This document shows, piece after piece, positions 8,176 through 16,196 of a DNA stretch of 64,000 bases; position 1 is the stretch's first letter; each line of letters opens with the position of its first letter. The position numbers and the translations under genes were made by a program. The notes under the pieces were generated by a model. It searched no databases. It saw only the letters and a list, made by a program, of their open reading frames with translations, and was not told the origin of the DNA. This DNA comes from Paraeggerthella hongkongensis (lineage in GTDB: Bacteria > Actinomycetota > Coriobacteriia > Coriobacteriales > Eggerthellaceae): contig NZ_PPTQ01000001.1 in assembly GCF_003340345.1 (NCBI RefSeq), positions 62,001-126,000 on the forward strand, in the 5' to 3' direction.

Positions 8176-9492
8176 ATGCACGACCAACGGAAAACCCTTT
8201 TGATACTCGGCTCGATGGACGAGTTCGCGCTTCTGGTGCAACGCGCCAAGGAACGCGGCTGTCGCGTGCTCGTGGCCGACGGCTACGAGCACGGCCCCGC
8301 TCGCGCGCATGCGGATGCCTCGTTCACGATTCCCGTCACGGACACCGAAGCCTTGGTCAACCTATGTCGCGACGAAGCCGTCGACGCGCTGATCACCTCG
8401 TTTTCCGACGTGCTGTTCGAAGAGGGCTGCCGCGTTGCGCATGCGGCGGGCCTTCCCGCCCCCTGTTCGCTGGACAAGTTGGAATTCCTCAGGAACAAGC
8501 AGCTCATGAAGAACATGTTCGACCAGTTGGGCGTGCCCTACCCGAACAGCTGCGTCGTGCCGCTCGACCAGGTCGAACGGGCGTGCGAGTCCCTGCGCTT
8601 CCCCTGCGTCATCAAGCCGGTCGATGCCTACGGCTCGTACGGCGTCCGCGTCGTGCGCACCGCAGTCGAAGCGATCGAATCGGCTGCCTCGGTTGCAGAG
8701 GAATCGAGGCGCGCGAACAGCGTGGTCCTCGAAGAGTACAACGGCGGGCACGAGTTCAACATGATCACCTGGGCGTCGCACGGGCGCGTGTTCCCCGTTT
8801 CCGTAGCCGACCGCGAAAAGACCGTGTGCGCGTTCGAGGATCTTCCCCACGTCAGCAGGATCGTGTACCCGAGTCGCTTCACCGACGAGGTCCTGCCCGA
8901 TGCGCTCGCATACGCGCAGCGCATCGTCGAGTTCGCGGGGATCGAGCACGGCCCTTTATGCATGCAGTTTTTCTGGTCCCCCGACTCGGGCATACACGTA
9001 TGCGAGGTGACGGGCCGCGTGTTCGGCTACGAGCACGAGCTGCTGGAATACGCGTCCGGCTTGTCCGTGGAGGATCTGCTGCTTGACACGGCGCTCGACC
9101 GCGACGCCCTTGCACGCCGCCTTGAAGCCCACGACGCGCGCTCCATGCCGAAATGCAGCTGCGGGCTGTACTTTCACGCGCGCGACGGCATCGTGGCAAG
9201 CCTTGACGCCGCGCAAGCCGCGCTGCAAGGCCCTTGCGTGCAGGAGACCCTTCTGTACTACGCACCAGGGCAAACGGTCAAGAACGCGCGCGGCGGACAG
9301 CCCTATGCCGCGCGCGCGTTCCTTGCAGCGGAGTCGTACGGCGAGCTGGACGCCGCAAGCGCGCGGATGTTCGCAAACTTCTCCATCGCCGACCCCGACG
9401 GCAAGGACCTCGCCGTGCCCAACCGGCTTCCCAGCGCCTGCCGCGCATCCCAAGCGAGCGAAACGACTGCGAAGGAGCAGCCTGTCTCATGA
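8176..9492 (+). CDS. ATP-grasp ligase
   Basis: This is a 438-residue ATP-grasp protein of the carbamoyl-phosphate synthase/biotin carboxylase type. It starts with a Rossmann-like pre-ATP-grasp domain (LLILGSMDEFALL). The nucleotide site includes NKQLMKNMFDQLGVPYP and CVIKPVDAYGSYGVRVV, and the metal-site region is HVCEVTGRVFGYEHELLEY. Members join a carboxylate to an amine or thiol using ATP. The substrate cannot be read from the sequence. Context (amino-sugar aminotransferase, glycosyltransferase, decarboxylase) suggests it attaches an amino acid or other acid to an amino sugar. Its stop overlaps the next start as ATGA. Confidence 0.85.
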   Translation: MHDQRKTLLILGSMDEFALLVQRAKERGCRVLVADGYEHGPARAHADASFTIPVTDTEALVNLCRDEAVDALITSFSDVLFEEGCRVAHAAGLPAPCSLDKLEFLRNKQLMKNMFDQLGVPYPNSCVVPLDQVERACESLRFPCVIKPVDAYGSYGVRVVRTAVEAIESAASVAEESRRANSVVLEEYNGGHEFNMITWASHGRVFPVSVADREKTVCAFEDLPHVSRIVYPSRFTDEVLPDALAYAQRIVEFAGIEHGPLCMQFFWSPDSGIHVCEVTGRVFGYEHELLEYASGLSVEDLLLDTALDRDALARRLEAHDARSMPKCSCGLYFHARDGIVASLDAAQAALQGPCVQETLLYYAPGQTVKNARGGQPYAARAFLAAESYGELDAASARMFANFSIADPDGKDLAVPNRLPSACRASQASETTAKEQPVS

Positions 9493-10442
9493 ACATATCC
9501 GTTGTCATCCCCTGCTACTATTCGGAGCGCATGATCGGCGACGTGGTGCGCATGACCCGCACCGAGCTGGTCAATGCCGGCTATGATTACGAGTTCATCC
9601 TGGTCAACGACGGATCGAAAGACGGAACGTTCCGGGAGATTTCGAAGCTGTGCGCCGAGGACGAGCGCGTGAAGGGCATCGACCTCATGCGCAACTTCGG
9701 CCAGCACAACGCCATCATGGCCGGTCTGCGCGAGGCGAGCGGAGATGCGGTCATGCTCATGGACGACGACATGCAAACGCACCCGTCGCAATGCCTCGCG
9801 CTCATCGCGGGCCTGGAAGACGGCGTCGACGTGGTGTTCGCCGCCTTTCGCCAGCATCGGGAGAACTGGTACCGCAGGCTGGGCTCGCGCTTCGCCATGT
9901 TCACCATCCGCGTGCTGGCTGGATGCCCGAAAGGCGTCACCGACAGCAACTTCTTGATCATGCGCCGCTGCGTGAGCGACGTCATGGTCGAGTACTCAAG
10001 CGCCTCGGTGTACGTGCAGGGCCTCGTATTCCGCACGACCGACCGCATAGTGAACGTGGAAGTGGAGCATTACGACCGCGCGGAAGGCCAGTCGGGATAC
10101 ACCCTGAAAAGCCTGCTGCGACTGTGGTCGACCATCCTGAACTTCTCGGTAACGCCGCTGCGCATCGCTTCGGTGCTGGGCCTGCTCATGGGCGGTGCGG
10201 GACTCGTGGGCGCGATCTGGCTGTTCTTCGAGCGCTTGCACAACCCCACGATGCCGATGGGCTGGGCCTCGGTCATGGTGACCATGCTGGTGTGCTCGGG
10301 CGTCATCATGCTGTTCATGGGCGTGATCGGGGAATACGTCGGCCGCTTGTTCATGACGACCAACAAGAACCCCCAGTTTCTGATCAGGACTCGCTGCAAC
10401 GTCTCGTCCGAGAACCAAATCGGCGAAGGAGCCTCTCGATGA
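9489..10442 (+). CDS. Polyprenyl-phosphate glycosyltransferase (GT2, GtrB/ArnC/CsbB type)
   Basis: This is a 317-residue GT2 enzyme that loads a sugar from a nucleotide donor onto undecaprenyl phosphate at the inner membrane face. It begins MNISVVIPCYYSE, has ILVNDGSKDGT and the metal-binding MLMDDDMQTHP, and then two C-terminal membrane helices (RIASVLGLLMGGAGLVGAIW and a second ending MGVIGEYVGR), the hallmark layout of GtrB, ArnC and CsbB. ATG 9489 overlaps the ATP-grasp stop. In the three-component model it supplies the lipid-linked sugar that the SMR-like pair flips and the YfhO protein transfers outside. The exact sugar is unknown. Confidence 0.93.
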   Translation: MNISVVIPCYYSERMIGDVVRMTRTELVNAGYDYEFILVNDGSKDGTFREISKLCAEDERVKGIDLMRNFGQHNAIMAGLREASGDAVMLMDDDMQTHPSQCLALIAGLEDGVDVVFAAFRQHRENWYRRLGSRFAMFTIRVLAGCPKGVTDSNFLIMRRCVSDVMVEYSSASVYVQGLVFRTTDRIVNVEVEHYDRAEGQSGYTLKSLLRLWSTILNFSVTPLRIASVLGLLMGGAGLVGAIWLFFERLHNPTMPMGWASVMVTMLVCSGVIMLFMGVIGEYVGRLFMTTNKNPQFLIRTRCNVSSENQIGEGASR

Positions 10443-11698
10443 ACGAATCCCTCTTCCAGCTGGAAACGCCCTGCTTCGTGTTCGACGAAACGGAGCTGGC
10501 GGACAACTTCCACGACTTCGCCCGCGCGCTGCATGCGCATTGGAGCCCCGCCTCCGAGGTTGCCTACTCGATCAAGACCAACCCGTTGCCCTGGATTCTT
10601 CGCACGGCGCGCACGTGCGGCTGCATGGCGGAAGCCGTCTCGGACGAGGAGTACGAATTGGCGCTCGCATGCGGATTCGAACCGCAGCGCATCGTCTTCA
10701 ACGGGCCCATCAAGGGACGGGCGCGCTTCGAATCGGCGCTTGAGCAGGGAAGCCTGGTCAACCTGGACTCGGCGCGCGAGCTGCGCTGGCTTGCGGAGAT
10801 CGCGCGCACGACCGATCGCGTGCTTTCCGTCGGCCTGCGTGCGAGCATCGACCTCGAGTCGCACTGCCCCGGTCAAACCGTCACGGGAGCCGCGGGCGGA
10901 CGTTTCGGCTATTGCTACGAGAACGGCGAGCTGGCGCGCGCCGTGCAGGCCGTCCGCGCGATCGGGCCGAACGTGCGCATCGCAGGGCTGCACATGCACG
11001 TGACCACGCGCAGCCGCACGGTCGAGGTGTACCGCGCCCTTGCGCGCCATGCGGCCGTCATAGCTCGCGAACTCGACCTTGACCTGGAATTCGTCGACAT
11101 CGGCGGAGGCTTCTTCGGCGGAGGCGAAGCGAACCGCGGAGCCTACGACGCTTACGCCCAGGCCATCGCCGCCGAGCTGTCCGCCACGTTCGACCCCGAG
11201 CGCACGCGGCTGCTGGTGGAGCCGGGCGGGGCCGTGATCTGCACCCCCGGACGCTACGTTGGACGCGTGCTCGACGCGAAGGACACCACCTACGATCGAT
11301 TCGTGACATGCGATTTGTCCCGCATCAATATCGACCACGAGATGAAGAAGACCGCCTACGCCTACGAGATCGTCCGGCACGATCCCGAAGCCGCCCCGCG
11401 CCGCCTGGCGCGCCAAGTGCTCTGCGGCTACACCTGCATGGAAAGCGATCGGCTCTGCATCCTGGAGAACGAGGCGGAACTCGCAGAAGGCGACCTGATC
11501 GTCATCAAGCACGCAGGCGCCTATTCGATGTCGTTCACGCCCGGGTTCTTCATTCGCTTCGCCCCGCACGTCTACGTCCGCAAAGCCGACGGAAGCTTCA
11601 CGGACGTCGGCGAAGCTTCCTGGCGACCCGCAAGGCCCGGCGCCCCAAGCGCCGCCACCTTCGACAACGCATCCGCTGAAAGCGAGGAATCCTCATGA
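10439..11698 (+). CDS. Fold-type III PLP-dependent amino-acid decarboxylase
   Basis: This 419-residue protein belongs to the ornithine/diaminopimelate decarboxylase family (alanine-racemase-type barrel plus a beta domain). The PLP lysine is in VAYSIKTNP near residue 44. The phosphate-binding glycine loop is DIGGGFFGG, followed by LLVEPGGAV, and the active-site cysteine/aspartate motif is CGYTCMESDRL. The family removes the alpha-carboxyl group from basic or acidic amino acids or their conjugates. GAAGGAG sits 8 bases before ATG 10439, which overlaps the previous stop. Next to an ATP-grasp ligase it recalls the BtrJ/BtrK pair of butirosin synthesis, but no carrier protein is present here. The substrate is unknown. 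Confidence 0.9.
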   Translation: MNESLFQLETPCFVFDETELADNFHDFARALHAHWSPASEVAYSIKTNPLPWILRTARTCGCMAEAVSDEEYELALACGFEPQRIVFNGPIKGRARFESALEQGSLVNLDSARELRWLAEIARTTDRVLSVGLRASIDLESHCPGQTVTGAAGGRFGYCYENGELARAVQAVRAIGPNVRIAGLHMHVTTRSRTVEVYRALARHAAVIARELDLDLEFVDIGGGFFGGGEANRGAYDAYAQAIAAELSATFDPERTRLLVEPGGAVICTPGRYVGRVLDAKDTTYDRFVTCDLSRINIDHEMKKTAYAYEIVRHDPEAAPRRLARQVLCGYTCMESDRLCILENEAELAEGDLIVIKHAGAYSMSFTPGFFIRFAPHVYVRKADGSFTDVGEASWRPARPGAPSAATFDNASAESEESS

Positions 11699-12834
11699 TC
11701 ACCTTCAACGAGCCGCCTCGCGTGCCGCAAGCGTACGACTACATCCGAAACGCCATCGAAAGCGGGAACGTCTGCGGGGACGGCCCCTACACGAAGCGCT
11801 GCAGCGAGTGGATCGAGCAGCGCTTCGACGTGCAGAAATCCCTGCTCACCACAAGCGGCACGGCCGCGCTCGAAATGGCGGCGCTCCTGTGCCGCATCAA
11901 GCCGGGCGACGAGGTGATCCTGCCCAGCTACACGTTCTCGTCCACCGCGACCGCCTTCGTGCTGGCGGGCGCCAAGCTTGTGTTCGTGGATATACGCCCC
12001 GACACCATGAACATCGACGAAGATCAGGTTGAGCAGGCGATTACCGAGCGCACTCGCGCTATCGTGGTCGTGCATTACGCGGGCGTGGCGTGCAACATGG
12101 ACGCCATCAACGGCATCGCGAACAGCCGCGGCATCCTGGTGGTCGAAGACGCTGCCCAGGGCGTTATGAGCACCTACAAAGGGCAAGCCTTGGGCACTAT
12201 CGGGGACTTCGGCTGCTTCTCGTTCCATGAGACGAAGAACTACTCCATGGGCGAGGGCGGCGCGTTTTTGACCAAGGACCCCTCCTACAACGAAGCTGCC
12301 GAGATCCTGCGCGAGAAAGGCACCGACCGGTCGCGGTTCTTCCGCGGCCAGGTGGACAAGTACAGTTGGGTCGACTACGGCTCGAGCTACCTGCCCAGCG
12401 AGCTGAACGCGGCCTATCTGTGGGCGCAGCTCGAACGCGCAGACGAGATCAACGACGACCGTCTGGCCACTTGGAACGCCTACTACGAGGCGCTTGCCCC
12501 GTACGCCGAAGCGAAAGCGTGCTCGCTGCCCGTCGTACCGCCCGACTGCACCCACAACGCCCACATGTTCTACCTCAAGTGCAGGGACCTCGAGCAGCGC
12601 AGCGCGTTCATCGCGCACATGCGCGAACAGGGAGTTCTCTGCGTGTTCCATTACGTTCCGCTACATTCCTCCGTTGCGGGCAAGAAGTTCGGAAGGTTCT
12701 TCGGAGAAGATCGTCACACCACGAAGGAAAGCGAGCGCCTGGTACGCCTGCCCCTGTACTACGCGCTTTCCGAAGAGCATCGCGCGCACGTCATCGAAGC
12801 TGCGTGCGCGTTCTTCGCTTCTGCGGGTCGGTAA
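11695..12834 (+). CDS. rffA: dTDP-4-keto-6-deoxy-D-glucose 4-aminotransferase (RffA/WecE type)
   Basis: This is a 379-residue DegT/DnrJ/EryC1/StrS-family aminotransferase. It resembles enterobacterial RffA/WecE over its whole length, for example in CGDGPYTKRC, VVVHYAGVACNMD, DAAQGVMSTYKG and FRGQVDKYSW. The PLP lysine is in SFHETKNYS. RffA makes dTDP-4-amino-4,6-dideoxygalactose from dTDP-4-keto-6-deoxyglucose with glutamate. Such a close relative of a Gram-negative enzyme suggests horizontal transfer or a shared ancient sugar route. The genes for the dTDP-glucose precursor are not in the window. Its start overlaps the decarboxylase stop as ATGA. Confidence 0.93.
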   Translation: MITFNEPPRVPQAYDYIRNAIESGNVCGDGPYTKRCSEWIEQRFDVQKSLLTTSGTAALEMAALLCRIKPGDEVILPSYTFSSTATAFVLAGAKLVFVDIRPDTMNIDEDQVEQAITERTRAIVVVHYAGVACNMDAINGIANSRGILVVEDAAQGVMSTYKGQALGTIGDFGCFSFHETKNYSMGEGGAFLTKDPSYNEAAEILREKGTDRSRFFRGQVDKYSWVDYGSSYLPSELNAAYLWAQLERADEINDDRLATWNAYYEALAPYAEAKACSLPVVPPDCTHNAHMFYLKCRDLEQRSAFIAHMREQGVLCVFHYVPLHSSVAGKKFGRFFGEDRHTTKESERLVRLPLYYALSEEHRAHVIEAACAFFASAGR

Positions 12835-12836
12835 TC

Positions 12837-13238
12837 GTGAAGCACGTCAACCTCAAATCGTTCGTCTCGCTGCACCTGCTGTTCGTGCTGTACTCGCTCA
12901 CCGACCTGTTCGGCAAGATGGCCGCCTCGTTCGCGTTCGACGACGTGCGATTCTACCTGCTCTACGCCGCTGTGCTGGCGGTGCTGTTCCTGTACGCCAT
13001 CGGCTGGCAGCAGGTGATAAAGCGCCTGCCGTTGACCACGGCGTTCTCCAACCGGGCCATCACGGTGTTCTGGGGACTGGTTTGGGGAGTGCTCTTCTTC
13101 CAAGAGGAGCTGAACTTCCTGAAGGTGCTCGGCGCGGCCATCGTCGTAGCCGGCGTGGTGCTGTACTCGCGCGCCGACGCAGCCGACGCGGATCAGCCCG
13201 AACCGGCGAAGAAGGCGGTCGACCATGCCCTTCGCTGA
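12837..13238 (+). CDS. SMR/EamA-like small membrane protein, first flippase half
   Basis: This 133-residue protein has four hydrophobic helices and an SMR/EamA-like closing segment (ITVFWGLVWGVLFFQEELNF, then a helix ending VVLYSRA). Small paired proteins of this fold include ArnE/ArnF, which flip undecaprenyl-phosphate-aminoarabinose. It starts with GTG two bases after the aminotransferase stop and overlaps the next gene by 14 bases. Position and pairing make a lipid-linked-sugar flippase the best guess. A drug exporter is possible but less likely in this context. Confidence 0.8.
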   Translation: MKHVNLKSFVSLHLLFVLYSLTDLFGKMAASFAFDDVRFYLLYAAVLAVLFLYAIGWQQVIKRLPLTTAFSNRAITVFWGLVWGVLFFQEELNFLKVLGAAIVVAGVVLYSRADAADADQPEPAKKAVDHALR

Positions 13239-13584
13239 GATGATCCCCTACATCGCCATCGGCGCGCTCGGCGTGTTCGTCAGTTCCATCGCGCAGGTCA
13301 TGCTCAAGAAAGAAGCGGTGAAGCCGCATGGCAGCTTCATGCAGGAATACCTCAACCCGCTGGTGATCGGCGGATACGTGCTCATGTTGGCGTCCACGTT
13401 CATGCTGGTGGTGTCGTTTCGCGGCATCCCGCTGTCCATGGCGCCGGTGCTCGAGGCGACCAGCTACCTCTACGTCACCGTGTTCGGTGTCTTCATCTTC
13501 AAGGAGCGGGTCAGCCGCCCCAAGGCGATCGCGCTCGCGGTCATCATGCTGGGCATCCTCGTGTACGCAGCAGGCTTGTGGTAG
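13225..13584 (+). CDS. SMR/EamA-like small membrane protein, second flippase half
   Basis: This 119-residue, four-helix protein is an SMR-type partner of the preceding gene. Typical features are SSIAQVMLKKEAVKPHG in the first helix region and LEATSYLYVTVFGVFIFKE in the third and fourth. The length and the Lys/Glu placement match ArnF-like proteins. The 14-base overlap implies a heterodimer made at equal levels. It ends the cassette; a long perfect hairpin starts 5 bases after the stop. Confidence 0.82.
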   Translation: MPFAEMIPYIAIGALGVFVSSIAQVMLKKEAVKPHGSFMQEYLNPLVIGGYVLMLASTFMLVVSFRGIPLSMAPVLEATSYLYVTVFGVFIFKERVSRPKAIALAVIMLGILVYAAGLW

Positions 13585-13588
13585 AAAC

Positions 13589-13646
13589 GATTGTCGCCCG
13601 AAACGTACGGTTTCCAAGCGAAAACCGTACGTTTCGGGCGACAATC
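13589..13646. terminator. 25-bp perfect inverted repeat (bidirectional terminator candidate)
   Basis: The left arm 13589-13613 and right arm 13622-13646 are exact reverse complements over 25 bases, with the 8-base loop CCAAGCGA. The key core is CGCCCGAAACGTACGG. A short T run follows on the plus strand (ATCTTTCC). It lies between convergent genes, so it probably ends the glycan operon, but the stem is much longer than usual. Confidence 0.85.
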
Positions 13647-13669
13647 TTTCCGAGGGCGCCGTTGAAGCC

Positions 13670-13700
13670 GATCGGGCCGGGAAACGAGGCCGGCCCGATC
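13670..13700 (-). terminator. Hairpin ending the acyl-CoA ligase operon
   Basis: GATCGGGCCGG (13670-13680) pairs with CCGGCCCGATC (13690-13700) over 11 bp around a 9-base loop. It begins 5 bases after the ligase stop on the minus strand and is suited to terminate that operon. Confidence 0.7.
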
Positions 13701-13704
13701 GCCG

Positions 13705-15378
13705 TTAGTCCTCGATACCGTCGTTGTTGCGGATCAGCTTGCGCTTGATTTTGCCGCCGATGGTCTTGGGAAGCTCGTCGACGAACTCCACGATGCGCGG
13801 GTACTTGTACGGGGCGGTCACGTGCTTCACGTGGTTCTGCAGCTCCTTGACCAGCTCGTCGGACGGCTCGTAGCCCCGAGCGAGCACGATCGTGGCCTTG
13901 ACCACCTTGCCGCGGATGGGATCGGGCGCAGCCGTCACGGCGCATTCGACCACCGCCGGATGCTCGATGAGCGCGCTTTCCACCTCGAAAGGCCCAATGC
14001 GGTAGCCCGAGCACTTGATGACGTCGTCGTTGCGGCCGACGAAGAAGCAGTACCCGTCCGAGTCGCGCCACGCCATGTCGTGCAGGTTGTAGTACGCGCC
14101 GCCCACGGCTTCGCGCGTACGCTCTTCGTCCTGGTAGTACCCTACGAACAGGCCCGGCGGATACGCTTCCTTCAGGCCCGTGACGCAGATCGCGCCCTCT
14201 TCGCCATCGGGGACCTCCACGCCGTCGTCATCGAGCAACTTGACGTTCAAAAGCGGGGACGGCTTGCCCATGGAGCCGGGACGCGGATCGATCCACGGGA
14301 ACGTCGCCAGCAGCACCGGGCCCTCCGTCTGGCCGAAGCCCTCGCGGATCTTCTTGCCCGTCAGCCGCTCCCACGCAAGCGTCACCTCGGCGTTGAGCGG
14401 CTCCCCTGCCGTGGCGAACGTGTGCACGCTCGACAGGTCGTAGGCGCTCACGTCTTCCTGCAGCATGAAGCGGTACATGGTGGGCGGCGCGCAGAACGTG
14501 GTCAGCTTATGATCCTGGATCTTCTGCAGCAGCTTTTCCGGCACGAACTTGTCCATGTCGTAGGCGAACACGGTGGCGCCGGCAATCCACTGCCCGTAGA
14601 TCTTGCCCCAGCCGAACTTCGCCCAGCCGCTGTCGGTCACGCTCATGTGCAGCGCGTTCTCCTCGACCTGCTGCCAGTACTTCGCCGTGATGATATGGCC
14701 CAGAGGATGCGCGAAGTTGTGGCACACGGCCTTCGCCATGCCGGTGGTGCCCGACGTGAAGTAGATGAGCATGATGTCCTTGCTCGTGACGCCGGCTTCG
14801 CCCACGGGGCGCTCGAACTCGTCGGACTCGCCCTCGATCAGCTGGTCAAACGTGGTCCAACCGTCTCGTTGACCGGCCACGATGATGCGATTTGCGATGG
14901 ACGGCGACTCGGGCAGCGCCTCCTCCATCTGCTCGCACACGTACTCGTCGTTCACGCATACGACGGCCTTCACCTGCGCGCTGGCCGCACGGTACACGAT
15001 GTCCTTCTTCGTCAGCTGCAACGACGCCGGAATGATGGTGGCGCCCAGCTTGCACAGCGCCACGGCGCACACCCAGTACTCCCAGCGGCGGCGCAGGATC
15101 ATCATGACCACGTCGCCCTTGCCGATGCCCAGCCGCGCGAAGCCGTGAGCGGCGCGGTTCGATAGACGCGCAAGCTCCTCGAACGTGAACGCATGCTCGG
15201 CATCGTGGTCGTCGCACCACACGAGCGCCTGCTTGCCCGGCTCCACGCGCGCCCATTCGTCCACTACGTCGAAACCGAAGTTGAACGCCTCGGGCACGTC
15301 GATCTGAAAGTTCTCGTAAAAGTCCTCGTACGAATCGAACTCGATGCGCGGACAGTATTTCTTCAAGATGTGATTCAC
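13705..15378 (-). CDS. AMP-forming acyl-CoA ligase (acetyl/medium-chain acyl-CoA synthetase type), copy 1
   Basis: This is a 557-residue ANL-superfamily enzyme that activates a carboxylic acid to an acyl-AMP and then an acyl-CoA. Motifs are YFTSGTTGMAK (P-loop), EGFGQTEG (A5), the hinge region VGRNDDVIKCSGYRIG (A8), and the catalytic lysine in LPKTIGGKIKRK near the C terminus. Overall it is closest to AcsM-like medium-chain ligases. The second ligase at 19665-21443 is a clear paralogue. It lies downstream of the 2-oxoacid oxidoreductase genes and the HTH-cupin gene on the same strand. The acid substrate is not known; branched-chain or aryl acids fit the context. Confidence 0.92.
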   Translation of the reverse strand: MNHILKKYCPRIEFDSYEDFYENFQIDVPEAFNFGFDVVDEWARVEPGKQALVWCDDHDAEHAFTFEELARLSNRAAHGFARLGIGKGDVVMMILRRRWEYWVCAVALCKLGATIIPASLQLTKKDIVYRAASAQVKAVVCVNDEYVCEQMEEALPESPSIANRIIVAGQRDGWTTFDQLIEGESDEFERPVGEAGVTSKDIMLIYFTSGTTGMAKAVCHNFAHPLGHIITAKYWQQVEENALHMSVTDSGWAKFGWGKIYGQWIAGATVFAYDMDKFVPEKLLQKIQDHKLTTFCAPPTMYRFMLQEDVSAYDLSSVHTFATAGEPLNAEVTLAWERLTGKKIREGFGQTEGPVLLATFPWIDPRPGSMGKPSPLLNVKLLDDDGVEVPDGEEGAICVTGLKEAYPPGLFVGYYQDEERTREAVGGAYYNLHDMAWRDSDGYCFFVGRNDDVIKCSGYRIGPFEVESALIEHPAVVECAVTAAPDPIRGKVVKATIVLARGYEPSDELVKELQNHVKHVTAPYKYPRIVEFVDELPKTIGGKIKRKLIRNNDGIED

Positions 15379-15430
15379 GGGCGCAGCTTTCCTTTCTCAC
15401 GCCTTATCGGTCCAGCAAGGTCAGCGAGAA

Positions 15431-15525
15431 GCGCTGCGGTGGCTCAGATTGCCGTGAAAGCCCGAGGAAGCGTACCGTAGGTACGCGACGAGGGCTTGGA
15501 GCGGCAAGATGGGCCGCCGCAGCGC
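15431..15525. repeat. 95-base interrupted palindrome between HTH-cupin and ligase genes
   Basis: Four nested paired blocks fold this stretch into one long interrupted hairpin: GCGCTGCGGTGGC with GCCGCCGCAGCGC (15431-15443/15513-15525), TTGCCG with CGGCAA (15449-15454/15502-15507), AAGCCC with GGGCTT (15458-15463/15492-15497), and GCGTACC with GGTACGC (15470-15476/15480-15486). The apical loop is GTA. No reading frame explains it. It could be a dispersed palindromic repeat or a structured RNA in the leader of the ligase. Confidence 0.75.
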
Positions 15526-15541
15526 TTCGCAGCGTCGAGCG

Positions 15542-15568
15542 GATCCGCCGTTCGGAGAACGGCGGATC
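15542..15568 (-). terminator. Hairpin after the HTH-cupin gene
   Basis: GATCCGCCGTTC (15542-15553) and GAACGGCGGATC (15557-15568) form a perfect 12-bp stem with loop GGA. It begins a few bases after the HTH-cupin stop (15572) on the minus strand, so it may separate that gene from the ligase. Confidence 0.65.
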
Positions 15569-15571
15569 GGG

Positions 15572-16123
15572 TCACTCCGCGATGATGGTGACGAACCTGG
15601 CGGGCACGTCGCTTCCGCAACGCTGACCGTGCGGATGCTCCGGGTTGAAGTAGATGCTGTCTCCGGCGTGCAGCTCGAACTCCTTGTCCTCCCACGTCAC
15701 GACGACCGTGCCCTCGAGGACCAGGTTGAACTCCTGGCCGGTGTGCGTAACCAGCTTCGCCGGCTCGTCCGACGGATCAAGCACCACCAGCAAAGGCTGC
15801 ATGATCTTGCCGGTGTAGCGCCAAGCCAGATCCTCGAAGTGGTAGCCGGGGTAGCGATCGACCTCGCGGCCCTCCCCCTTCTTCACCACCTGGTAGGTGT
15901 TCAGCTTCGCCGCGGTTCCCGTCAGGATCTCGGTAAATTCCACGCCGAAGGTGTGCGCCAGGTGGTAAATGGCGGAAATAGGCACGTCAGCGCCTGTTTC
16001 CTCCCATTCGAGGTACTTCTCCAGCGGCACTTCAAGCTCGGCGGCCATATCCTCGGGCGTGACGTCGCACGCCTCGCGCAGACCCTTGATGCGCAGGCCG
16101 ATCTCGGCCAGTTCAGCTACCAT
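15572..16123 (-). CDS. HTH-cupin transcriptional regulator, copy 1
   Basis: The protein has 183 residues. An XRE-type HTH covers about residues 5-65 (IGLRIKGLREACDVTPEDMA, then an atypical recognition region). A C-terminal cupin barrel covers about residues 105-183 (THTGQEFNLVLEGTVVV, then NPEHPHGQRC). Such proteins are usually cytoplasmic regulators whose cupin binds a small ligand. This one sits between the oxidoreductase and ligase genes, so it probably controls them in response to a substrate acid or CoA ester. A paralogue is at 21565-22149. Confidence 0.88.
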   Translation of the reverse strand: MVAELAEIGLRIKGLREACDVTPEDMAAELEVPLEKYLEWEETGADVPISAIYHLAHTFGVEFTEILTGTAAKLNTYQVVKKGEGREVDRYPGYHFEDLAWRYTGKIMQPLLVVLDPSDEPAKLVTHTGQEFNLVLEGTVVVTWEDKEFELHAGDSIYFNPEHPHGQRCGSDVPARFVTIIAE

Positions 16124-16196
16124 GTGGCTCCCTCCACCTCACTCGCCCGCGCCGCGCGCGGGCGGGGCGCTCTTGCGATGCGCCCCTCGGCACGAC

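Noticed and set aside
4962-8249. A 1095-codon minus-strand frame opposite the YfhO gene
   Set aside because: It is the shadow of a clear membrane-protein gene; composition is rich in His, Arg and Gly with no domain.
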